From a virus: 23,569 nt of DNA. A program made the translations under genes and the position numbers. The first letter of the stretch is position 1. Each line of letters opens with the position of its first letter. The DNA is taken from positions 1-23,569 of the IMG/VR virus record IMGVR_UViG_3300025437_000063; one strand, 5' to 3'. Under the pieces are notes generated by a model. The model saw only the letters and a program-made list of their open reading frames with translations, was not told the DNA's origin and ran no database searches. Below are positions 15,733 through 22,930 of this stretch, in pieces.

Positions 15733-16266
15733 ATGGCAGGAGTATTAACCGTAGAGGCTTGGCTCGGGGGCCCCGACCAAGTAAAAGTAGAATCTACTTT
15801 TCCTTCAAGTAGCAAAACTTATGCTTATAATTTTGCACAAAATGTCAGTGGATGGACTTTTGATTTAAAAGCACAAACAGTGATTGTAGATCAAATATCT
15901 TATACCATAGATAGAGCCACTAATTCTTCTGCTCCTAATTTTGCCAATAGTACGATTATTGGATTTTATGCTGAACAACAAATAAGTACCAGCACTTATA
16001 TAAGTGTGGCCAGTGCAAGTCAAGGCCTAGTCAATGTCACACATCCTCCAGGTTTATACACAGGTCCTATTCTTCCTGATGCTAGAGCCAATACACCTAT
16101 AACCATTGTAAGTTTTACTTGGACTATTCCTAATTATGTTATAAACGGTGTCACTGTTCCACAACAAATTAACAGTCATAGAATAGCAAAAATTATGGCC
16201 TGGGAACCTCCAGTTACTCCGGGTAATCCTGCAAATACTGCCACAGGTTATACTGCTATTGTTTAA
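15733..16266 (+). CDS. Unknown structural protein at the head of the fibre cassette
   Basis: This 177-aa beta-rich, Ser/Thr/Asn-rich protein starts MAGVLTVEAWLGGPDQVKVE. It has an excellent ribosome binding site (AGGAG) and follows the promoter motif and leader, so it should be well expressed. The composition and location suggest a virion component such as a fibre base or decoration protein; I recognise no domain. Codons 11-15 form an unusually GC-rich run (TCGGG-GGC-CCCGA, 15764-15776) able to form a tight hairpin. The stop is 9 bases before the next start. Confidence 0.6.
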   Translation: MAGVLTVEAWLGGPDQVKVESTFPSSSKTYAYNFAQNVSGWTFDLKAQTVIVDQISYTIDRATNSSAPNFANSTIIGFYAEQQISTSTYISVASASQGLVNVTHPPGLYTGPILPDARANTPITIVSFTWTIPNYVINGVTVPQQINSHRIAKIMAWEPPVTPGNPANTATGYTAIV

Positions 16267-16275
16267 GGAACTACA

Positions 16276-18756
16276 ATGCCTTACATAGTAACGGTTACAA
16301 ATCATCTAAGCACAGTAACAGTAGTAACAACGCCATCACCGACTATTCAGGTCAATGATCCTACCACTGCATATTTTACAATCACTGAATCAACCAATCT
16401 TGTTTCAATCACTGACATTGTTAATACAACCACTGTTTACTTAGATGCAATTGAACTTAGAGTAGGTGATTTAAATGATTATTGGCGAGGAGAATGGATA
16501 GCCAATACTTCTACCTATATACACGGAGATATTGTAGATTACAAATATAGTTTATATTTGTTGGGTATATACAATCCCGATACCACAATTTATTATCCAG
16601 CATCTAGTGTGCCTCCTGATCAAGATTCTAACTGGCGTAGATTAGTTTGGAATGAAGCACCACGCGATCATTTGACAATTACAAATTATCTTGATGTTGG
16701 TACTACGGCTACAATAGGCACTAATTTAATTGTTGGAAATTCTGCAACAATAAGTGGTAATGTAATAGCCGGTGGTAATTTTACAGTCAATGGAACTTCT
16801 AATTTTAATGGGCAGGTTAATGTAAATTCTTATTCTGATTTTTATAATACTGCTACATTTCACAATGGTATTAATATTCCTACTGGAGAATTATCAGTAT
16901 ATGATCTAACTGTTAACCATCAACTTACAGTAGATGGATTAAACTATCCTTTAGATAAAGGTAAGTATGGTCAGGTATTGGTAACAAATGGTGCTACTAC
17001 TTCTACAGCCGAGTGGCGTAATTTAGGTGATTTGGTCTATTGGTCATTGAGCAATGATCTTTATACCAATGGATTTAATATTATTACAAATTCATTGGAT
17101 CAAAGATTAAAAATAGGAATAGGATTATCTGGACAATTTGCCCAGGGTGGATTTATTGAATTTAATAATGTTCCTACAGGATTTGAACCAGGTACCTGGG
17201 GTCCAGGTTTTTGGCCATTAATAGGAAAAGGAACTAGAATATACGGTCAGGATGAAGTATTATTAGAAAATGATAATTGGGCTTTTCAAGTAAACCCTAC
17301 AGGTATAAATTTTATTACAGATTTTGGTTCTCCTCTTACTTTAAAAACTGATGCTGATCTTATTATAAATGGTGTAAGTGCCGATACTAAATTATTCTTA
17401 GAATCAGGTGCAGCCAAAATAACTGTAGGTGGTAGACACGGAAATGAATACACGGATCAATTTGGTGCTAATAATACTGTCAACATAGACAATGCTGGAT
17501 ATATCAATGGTGTTACTGGATTTTTTACATTAACCAATGTTAATAAAATTATATTCAGTGATGGATCTATTCAAACTACTGCCAATAATAGCACAGGAAG
17601 TTCCTATACATTAACCACTGCTACTGATACAAAATTAGGTGGTATCAAAGTCGGTGATTATCTAATTATAAATTCTAGCACAGGTGTATTAAGTGTTAAT
17701 ACCACAAGTTTTATTTCTGCTATTATCACTGCAACAACTTATACATTAACCACTGCTACTGATACAACATTAGGTGGTATTAAAGTTGGCGAATATTTAA
17801 ACATAAATTCTAGCACAGGTGTATTAAGTGTTAATACTGCAACTTTGGCCAGTGTTACAATTAATACGGCTACTTCTACCTTATTAGGTGGTATTAAAGT
17901 AGCCAATTCATTGACCAGTAATTTAACTATCACTCCTGATGGTTCTCTAAGTGTTCCTATAGCCAGTAAACATAATCTTGGTGTTATCACACCTAATAAT
18001 GGTCTTACAGTTAATACTAATGGAATTGTTGATCTAGCTCCTGCTACTACTACTTCTATTGGTGGTATTATTGTAGGTAATAATTTACATATAGATGAAA
18101 ATGGTAGATTAAGTGTAGGAAGTAGTAGTACGGCCGCTATTGTAGATTTACAAGATGTAATGTATACAAATGGATATCCTATTACTTTTAATAGTGATAG
18201 CACAGCCACAGAATTAATACTAGGATCTAATCAATTTTCTCTAATCAGCAAAACACAATTTTATGATAGTGATTATGCGTTAGAAAAAAGAACATCTACA
18301 ATTTCTCAAGATTATTTTAATAATACTATTTCTTATGCATTAGAAATTTCTCAAGATAATACTCGTCCAGGTCTTAATGGAATTTCAGATAGTTTTATTG
18401 AAGTTGCTGAAGGAATTACAATTCTTTCTACATCTTCAGCCGCTATTAATCGAAGTAATGTTAATATACAAGGAACTAATATTAATGTATTTGCTCTAAG
18501 TGAATTAAATTTTAATTCTACAGTAACTAATTTTTCAACCAATAAATTAACATTTTCAAATCCAGGTGAATTAGATTTACAGGCCAATGTTGTTGTTCTA
18601 GGTTTAGATTTATATCACAGTGAATTACACGTTCAAAAAATTTATAATTATGATGGAAGTTATGCTCCATTCTTTCCTGCAGGTATACAACTTGCAGATC
18701 AAACAGTTCAAATAACAGCTTATCACCCAGATGGAGGTCCCTTACCGGGAGGATAA
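16276..18756 (+). CDS. Tail fibre protein with CBM5/12-like and repeat regions
   Basis: This 826-aa protein is a probable receptor-binding fibre. Residues about 68-130 (DYWRGEWIANTSTYIHGDIV, YKYSLYLLGIYN, then SNWRRLVW) match the W..Y..GD.V.Y...Y......W pattern of carbohydrate-binding modules 5/12. A beta-helix-like stretch of SATISGNV/FTVNGTS-type repeats follows (about 135-230). Residues about 440-620 hold at least four degenerate repeats of the type LGGIKVGxxLxIxxxTGxLSV. Near the C-terminus LADQTVQITAY echoes the QTTAY motif of the 1052-aa fibre. It ends HPDGGPLPGG. The ribosome binding site is AAGGAA. A fibre role is well supported; the receptor cannot be predicted. Confidence 0.75.
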   Translation: MPYIVTVTNHLSTVTVVTTPSPTIQVNDPTTAYFTITESTNLVSITDIVNTTTVYLDAIELRVGDLNDYWRGEWIANTSTYIHGDIVDYKYSLYLLGIYNPDTTIYYPASSVPPDQDSNWRRLVWNEAPRDHLTITNYLDVGTTATIGTNLIVGNSATISGNVIAGGNFTVNGTSNFNGQVNVNSYSDFYNTATFHNGINIPTGELSVYDLTVNHQLTVDGLNYPLDKGKYGQVLVTNGATTSTAEWRNLGDLVYWSLSNDLYTNGFNIITNSLDQRLKIGIGLSGQFAQGGFIEFNNVPTGFEPGTWGPGFWPLIGKGTRIYGQDEVLLENDNWAFQVNPTGINFITDFGSPLTLKTDADLIINGVSADTKLFLESGAAKITVGGRHGNEYTDQFGANNTVNIDNAGYINGVTGFFTLTNVNKIIFSDGSIQTTANNSTGSSYTLTTATDTKLGGIKVGDYLIINSSTGVLSVNTTSFISAIITATTYTLTTATDTTLGGIKVGEYLNINSSTGVLSVNTATLASVTINTATSTLLGGIKVANSLTSNLTITPDGSLSVPIASKHNLGVITPNNGLTVNTNGIVDLAPATTTSIGGIIVGNNLHIDENGRLSVGSSSTAAIVDLQDVMYTNGYPITFNSDSTATELILGSNQFSLISKTQFYDSDYALEKRTSTISQDYFNNTISYALEISQDNTRPGLNGISDSFIEVAEGITILSTSSAAINRSNVNIQGTNINVFALSELNFNSTVTNFSTNKLTFSNPGELDLQANVVVLGLDLYHSELHVQKIYNYDGSYAPFFPAGIQLADQTVQITAYHPDGGPLPGG
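17605..17702 (+). repeat. Fibre gene internal DNA repeat, copy 1
   Basis: This stretch begins TATACATTAACCACTGC and is closely repeated in frame 135 bp (45 codons) downstream at 17740-17837. It encodes the TLTTATDT-x-LGGIKVG unit and the NINSSTGVLSVNT-type end. Confidence 0.8.
17740..17837 (+). repeat. Fibre gene internal DNA repeat, copy 2
   Basis: This is the second copy of the 45-codon unit at 17605-17702. Differences are mostly synonymous or single-residue changes (for example TKLGG to TTLGG, GDYLII to GEYLNI), which implies fairly recent duplication. Confidence 0.8.
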
Positions 18757-18759
18757 AAT

Positions 18760-19023
18760 ATGCCTATATACCCAGATGATCCGTTTTTTGGTGGAATTGC
18801 TCCCAAGCAACTTCGCCGCGGAAATTTAACACAGGTTCAAGATTATGTGCCAGCCTTGGCTGAACTTGTATATTCAACAAATACCAATCAATTATATATA
18901 GGTGATGGAACCACAGTAGGTGGACATTTAATAAGTGGTGGCGGTGGCAATGGAGGCAATCTTGATTTTGGCACCATAACACAACCAGCAGGTTTTACTT
19001 TGGATTTAGGTAGTATATTATGA
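18760..19023 (+). CDS. Small tropism-determinant-N-like protein (87 aa)
   Basis: Residues 18-58 (RRGNLTQVQDYVPALAELVY, then QLYIGDGTTVGGHLISGGG) match the pattern of the N-terminal domain of phage tropism determinants (RRGT...P..GElvYdt.t..LYiGDGtT.GG). That domain normally anchors a receptor-binding protein to the virion. Here almost nothing follows it except a glycine loop and the ending NLDFGTITQPAGFTLDLGSI. The C-terminal motif LDFGxIxQPAGxxLDLG recurs in the next ORF. It may be a fibre-base subunit or a leftover N-terminal module from fibre shuffling. The ribosome binding site GGGAGGA is strong, and the stop overlaps the next start (ATGA). Confidence 0.6.
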   Translation: MPIYPDDPFFGGIAPKQLRRGNLTQVQDYVPALAELVYSTNTNQLYIGDGTTVGGHLISGGGGNGGNLDFGTITQPAGFTLDLGSIL

Positions 19024-19232
19024 GTTCAACATTGACCTTTGTTTTAAGTTATGATTTTCGAAATATTGTAACAGTTTCTTCAGGTCAAAGTCCTCAATGG
19101 CTGACTTCAGCCACACAGTATTGGATAGGTGATGTAACTAGGCCCGAGGGGATACAACCTAGTTATAGTTTAGATTTTGGATACATCGTCCAGCCCGCGG
19201 GTATCAATTTAGATTTGGGTAATTTCGTATAA
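19020..19232 (+). CDS. Small unknown protein (70 aa) sharing a C-terminal motif with its neighbour
   Basis: The frame starts MSSTLTFVLSYDFRNIVTVS on the stop of the preceding gene and ends SLDFGYIVQPAGINLDLGNF. That ending closely parallels the preceding gene's NLDFGTITQPAGFTLDLGSI. The middle contains WLTSATQYWIGDVTRPEGIQ, which faintly echoes the IGDGTT module. It probably depends on translational coupling because no ribosome binding site is obvious. Function is unknown; both small proteins may assemble with the large fibres. Confidence 0.5.
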   Translation: MSSTLTFVLSYDFRNIVTVSSGQSPQWLTSATQYWIGDVTRPEGIQPSYSLDFGYIVQPAGINLDLGNFV

Positions 19233-19244
19233 AAGGATAAAATT

Positions 19245-22200
19245 ATGGCATTAGAATTTAGACGCGGATCAGACGCAGATAGAGCAACAATTACACCACT
19301 AAGTGGTGAACCTATTTGGACCACCGACACACACGTTCTCTACGTAGGTGATGGGGTTACCCAAGGTGGTATACAGGTCGCAGGTGGCGGTGGTGGTGGA
19401 TACATCAATACATCTACATTATACAGTGGTGAAGCAACTGCATTTTTAAATGATCAAGGACATTTCCAAGCCACACAATTATTGGCCAGCGAAGGCACTG
19501 GTGCTACCAATGGTTTTAGTTTCTATCAAGATGGCAGTGAAGATACTGGTATGTTTTCAGCCGGTGATGGAAATCTAAGTTTATACAGCAATTCTCAACA
19601 GGTTGTGAATTTGAATACCACACGTTTCCAATTTTTGAAAACTGTAGATTTCAACAACAATCAAGTCAACAATGTCAATCAAATCCAATTCAATGATGAA
19701 ACTGTTCAAACCACTGCTTATACTGGTTCATCAAATCCTTTTAATCAAAGTTTAAACACCACAGACAGTCCTACATTTGCTGGTGTTGTTGTCGGAGAAG
19801 GATTCCCAGGTAGTGGTGGTGGATTAAGTTTCAATGAATCAGGCACCGACACAGGAATCTACAGTGGTGAAGATGGACAATTGGATATCTATGCCAATGA
19901 TACCAATATTCTTCAAATAGATGAAAGTGGTTTAGAAGTTAAAAAATCAGATGGCTATATAAAATTCAATGATGGTAGTTATATCACCGATGGTGGTTGG
20001 ACTGCGGCATCTAGTAGTGCAGTTTATATGGAAGATTCTGCAAGTCAACAGGCTGTGGTGGTAACTCCCAGTAATGTAGAATTTTATGCTGGATCTTATA
20101 GTTGGAGTATGAACAATCAGGGAGCATTGACATTTCCAGACAGCACAGTTCAAACCACTGCTTATACTGGTCCAGTAAATCTATTTAATCAAAGTTTAAA
20201 CACCACAGACAGTCCTATATTTGTTAATATAACTGCTAAAAACAGTATATCTGCAGAAAGTGATTATCTACCTTATAATAATTGGATATATTACAGTGAT
20301 TTTGAAACATTCACTGATGGTAATTTTGTTGATCTAAGTGGTAATTTCCAACACGCAGAAATACAAGGTGGTGGCGAAGAATCACAAACCACAGAACAAT
20401 ATAAATTTGGATCATACAGTTTAAAATCAGGCACGCCGGGACAAAGTATAGAAGTTTATACCAATAGTGGTAGTATTCCAGGAAATCTGGATAATCCATT
20501 TCAAGCATTTACAATTGATCTTTGGATATATCCTAATAGTGATGATCCTCATTGGAATACCAATGATCAAAATATTATCAGTTTAGGTTCTACTAATTCT
20601 GGAGAAAATGGAACTGGTCAATTTGGTATGAGTTATCAAAATGGAAATTGGGTATTGGCCTATACCGGAGCAGGTGGTACTACATTTGATACATTTGCTT
20701 CTACATCTATAACTATAAATCAATGGAATCACATTGGTTATGTGTCTAAACCAAACAATTTATCAGTTACTTTCTTAACCAATGGCGTAGAAGAAACTCC
20801 TGGTTTGAATAGTTCAATTCCAATATTTGGTTCAAATGGTCGATTCAGTATTGGTAACAACAATCCTACTCACAAGACTTTTGTAGGTTATATTGATTCA
20901 TTGCGTATAAAAAATAATTCATTTCATTATACTAATTCAGGAAGTTATTCTATTCCCAGTGATGGTGCAACAATTATATTAAAAGATGGAACTTCTATAA
21001 CCGGAGCCAGTCAATTGGTTGGTCCAACAGGTCCTGAAGGTTCAACTGGTCCAACAGGTCCTGGAGGTTCAACTGGTCCAACCGGAGCCATAGGACCCAC
21101 TGGTCCAGCAGGTGGCGTAAATCCAGTAACTTATTTTACTGTGACCAATGCGTTGACCATCAATGAAATGATGTTGAATTCTACCAGCACAGGTATTTTA
21201 AATGTTAACTATGAATATACAGTTAGTTCTTATCCCAGTAGTTGGACATTCTTTACAGATTTTGAAACAAATCCAATCACTGATCTAACAGGTGTTAACA
21301 GTGGAAATTGGACTAATCAGGCCAGTACCACACAGGTTAAATTTGGAACTTACAGTTATTATAGTCCAAATAACAATAATACAGGATTCCTAGCCGGCAG
21401 TGGATTAGGTTCTGTGGGCACTGTAGGGGATTACACAGTTGATATGTGGATTTGGATTGACAGTGGTAACACAAATAACAATGATCAAAATCTTATTAAT
21501 TTAAATCACTTTGGTGAAGGTCCCAACAATGGAGCTTTAGGTATCACAGGTAATAGTGGAAGTAAAACATTAGCTTATTGGAATTCACACCCTGATTCTG
21601 CCAGTAATGGAAATATAACTATTCCACAAGATCAATGGGTACACGTTGCCTTTATGAGACAAAGTGGCAATTATTATCATGCTGTTAATGGATCTGTTGA
21701 ATCTTTGACTTATAGCAATGGTGATCTTGATTTTATAGATCATTTTGAATTAGTCAGCAACAGAGATCGAGATTCATTTATAGGTTATGTTGATAATTTC
21801 AAACTTGCCAATGCCGCAATATTCTCTACCAGTGGATTCTCAGTACCAGTGGCCAATGATTATATTCCACAGACCGTACTTGATGTAGTTCCTGGAGGTA
21901 TTAACATTGACAGTGCTACCGCCAATAATGTAAAAATTAATAATACATTGGTATTCCCTGATAATTCTACACAAACTACAGCCTGGACGAACAGTTATAC
22001 TCCACAATCTATTGGAAATAATAATTTATATGTAAGTGTAGCACCTGATGGTAGTTTACAGGTTCCACTTGTTAATGTTCACCATTATAATATTGATGCC
22101 TATCAAAACAATTATAGTCTTAATCAAAATGATACATTAGCATTTAGTAATTTCAGTGGACACATCATAATCAATGATTGGTACGATGGATTTATGTATG

Positions 22201-22403
22201 ATTTTCTAGTAGGTAGTGGCAATGTTTGGTTAAGTGGATCAACTAATCCCAATTGGACACCAGCTACCACTAGTCCTGGTACTAGTGTAACTGTTACCGA
22301 TTATATAAGTATGGTCTATGATGGTGGTTATACATTTACCAATCTTGCTTCAAATAATAGAACTTTTTGTATATTTGCAGTAAGAACTAGACAAGGAGCC
22401 TAA
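19245..22403 (+). CDS. Large tail fibre: tropism-determinant-N-like, repeat, LamG-like, collagen-like, LamG-like
   Basis: This 1052-aa protein is a probable main receptor-binding fibre. Domains in order are as follows. Residues 1-50 form a virion-anchor domain (FRRGSDADRATITPLSGEPI, then LYVGDGVTQGG). About 85-320 hold paired fibre repeats (SEDTGMFSAGDGNLSLYSN / GTDTGIYSGEDGQLDIYAN, and two QTTAYTG...FNQSLNTTDSP units). About 345-578 form a LamG/concanavalin-like domain (YYSDFET, FTIDLWIYP, WNHIGYVS, FVGYIDSLRI). About 592-624 form a collagen-like Gly-x-y segment rich in GPTGP. About 664-875 form a second LamG-like domain (FFTDFET, TVDMWIWID, WVHVAFMR, FIGYVDNFKL). A third QTTAW motif comes near 908, then a beta-rich C-terminal domain. 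LamG domains usually bind sugars; the collagen-like rod would separate two binding heads in a trimer. The ribosome binding site is AAAAGGA. Confidence 0.8.
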   Translation: MALEFRRGSDADRATITPLSGEPIWTTDTHVLYVGDGVTQGGIQVAGGGGGGYINTSTLYSGEATAFLNDQGHFQATQLLASEGTGATNGFSFYQDGSEDTGMFSAGDGNLSLYSNSQQVVNLNTTRFQFLKTVDFNNNQVNNVNQIQFNDETVQTTAYTGSSNPFNQSLNTTDSPTFAGVVVGEGFPGSGGGLSFNESGTDTGIYSGEDGQLDIYANDTNILQIDESGLEVKKSDGYIKFNDGSYITDGGWTAASSSAVYMEDSASQQAVVVTPSNVEFYAGSYSWSMNNQGALTFPDSTVQTTAYTGPVNLFNQSLNTTDSPIFVNITAKNSISAESDYLPYNNWIYYSDFETFTDGNFVDLSGNFQHAEIQGGGEESQTTEQYKFGSYSLKSGTPGQSIEVYTNSGSIPGNLDNPFQAFTIDLWIYPNSDDPHWNTNDQNIISLGSTNSGENGTGQFGMSYQNGNWVLAYTGAGGTTFDTFASTSITINQWNHIGYVSKPNNLSVTFLTNGVEETPGLNSSIPIFGSNGRFSIGNNNPTHKTFVGYIDSLRIKNNSFHYTNSGSYSIPSDGATIILKDGTSITGASQLVGPTGPEGSTGPTGPGGSTGPTGAIGPTGPAGGVNPVTYFTVTNALTINEMMLNSTSTGILNVNYEYTVSSYPSSWTFFTDFETNPITDLTGVNSGNWTNQASTTQVKFGTYSYYSPNNNNTGFLAGSGLGSVGTVGDYTVDMWIWIDSGNTNNNDQNLINLNHFGEGPNNGALGITGNSGSKTLAYWNSHPDSASNGNITIPQDQWVHVAFMRQSGNYYHAVNGSVESLTYSNGDLDFIDHFELVSNRDRDSFIGYVDNFKLANAAIFSTSGFSVPVANDYIPQTVLDVVPGGINIDSATANNVKINNTLVFPDNSTQTTAWTNSYTPQSIGNNNLYVSVAPDGSLQVPLVNVHHYNIDAYQNNYSLNQNDTLAFSNFSGHIIINDWYDGFMYDFLVGSGNVWLSGSTNPNWTPATTSPGTSVTVTDYISMVYDGGYTFTNLASNNRTFCIFAVRTRQGA
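19701..19779 (+). repeat. QTTAYTG/NQSLNTTDSP fibre repeat, copy 1
   Basis: GTTCAAACCACTGCTTATAC and the following segment to about 19779 recur 444 bp (148 codons) downstream with few changes. Confidence 0.8.
20145..20223 (+). repeat. QTTAYTG/NQSLNTTDSP fibre repeat, copy 2
   Basis: This is the second copy of the unit at 19701-19779, in the same reading frame. It encodes VQTTAYTGPVNLFNQSLNTT. Together with the related motif at the end of the 826-aa fibre, it offers homology for fibre recombination. Confidence 0.8.
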
Positions 22404-22414
22404 GGAAATATTTT

Positions 22415-22564
22415 ATGACATTAGATCAATTACGAACACAGGTAACGGAAATTAAAAATTCCACTATAAATCAGGGATTAAAAAATATCAAGATTGGCAA
22501 TTTAATTGCACAATACAATCGTGAACATCCCACTGATACTATCACAGCCAGTCAGGTAGAATAA
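22415..22564 (+). CDS. Small unknown protein (49 aa)
   Basis: The frame reads MTLDQLRTQVTEIKNSTINQ and ends DTITASQVE. It is polar, with a probable helix at residues 3-18 and another at 22-35. TAAGGAAATATTTT precedes the ATG, so a ribosome binding site is present. It begins 11 bases after the large fibre stop and may be co-translated with it. No family is recognised; a fibre chaperone or assembly factor would suit the place, but nothing in the sequence shows that. Confidence 0.5.
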   Translation: MTLDQLRTQVTEIKNSTINQGLKNIKIGNLIAQYNREHPTDTITASQVE

Positions 22565-22578
22565 CTTATTTTTTCTGG

Positions 22579-22606
22579 GTAAGGGTATCGCAGTAAATAC
22601 CCTTAC
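22579..22606 (+). promoter_or_regulatory. 10-bp hairpin carrying a late-promoter-like motif just before an ATG
   Basis: GTAAGGGTAT (22579-22588) pairs perfectly with ATACCCTTAC (22597-22606) around the loop CGCAGTAA. The AGTAAATAC motif (22592-22600) spans the loop and 3' arm, and AAGGG, the only candidate ribosome binding site, lies in the 5' arm. The start codon at 22608 is 1 base past the stem. Confidence 0.6.
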
Positions 22607-22607
22607 T

Positions 22608-22919
22608 ATGGACAAAAATAAATTCAACGCCTTAGTGGATCAATATTTGACTCCACAACTAAAATCACACCTGCTAAAACCTTTTTTGGTAAGAGCCCGA
22701 GCAGGTCGTGTTCCACGAAGAAAAATCAGTGAGGAAAATACAAGACTGGCCATTCGACCTATCTGTGAAAAATGTCCAGACTGCGATCTTATGGTTGAAA
22801 ATCGTGTTCAGGAATTTTGGTTAGAACGAATTGGTCGACCCAGTCAGCGTTGGGTTAAAAAATGTAGTGGATGTGGTCAAAAAACAACCTTAAATTGCCC
22901 CTATAAAAAGTCAAAATAA
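22608..22919 (+). CDS. Small zinc-ribbon-like protein (103 aa)
   Basis: The N-terminal half is basic and helical (LDKNKF-like start, then LLKPFLVRARAGRVPRRK at residues 22-39). The C-terminal half has C53-x2-C56-x2-C59 and C86-x2-C89 with C97 (CEKCPDC...CSGCG...C), a likely zinc-ribbon or zinc-knuckle with two CxxC knuckles. The WLERIGRPSQRWVKK linker between them is basic, which suggests nucleic-acid binding. I recognise no named family. Its ATG lacks an accessible ribosome binding site and sits against a strong hairpin (22579-22606), so translation is probably controlled or leaderless. A candidate structured RNA lies directly downstream; an RNA-binding partner role is only a guess. Confidence 0.6.
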   Translation: MDKNKFNALVDQYLTPQLKSHLLKPFLVRARAGRVPRRKISEENTRLAIRPICEKCPDCDLMVENRVQEFWLERIGRPSQRWVKKCSGCGQKTTLNCPYKKSK

Positions 22920-22925
22920 TAAATA
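22918..22925 (+). promoter_or_regulatory. T4-late-like promoter (7/8 match) before the structured RNA
   Basis: AATAAATA matches TATAAATA at 7 of 8 bases, the best in the window. Using the T4 spacing (-13 to -6), the transcript would start at G22931, which is exactly the first paired base of the first stem of the RNA candidate. Confidence 0.5.
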
Positions 22926-22930
22926 TACTT

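Noticed and set aside
17739-18209. Minus-strand frame of 156 codons inside the 826-aa fibre gene
   Set aside because: It mirrors the fibre repeats (shadow of LGGIKVG units) and has no independent start signals.
18760-22403. Diversity-generating retroelement acting on tropism-determinant-like fibres
   Set aside because: No reverse transcriptase, no template/variable repeat pair with A-specific differences, and no accessory gene are visible. Only the N-terminal anchor domain resembles the tropism determinant; the C-termini differ.
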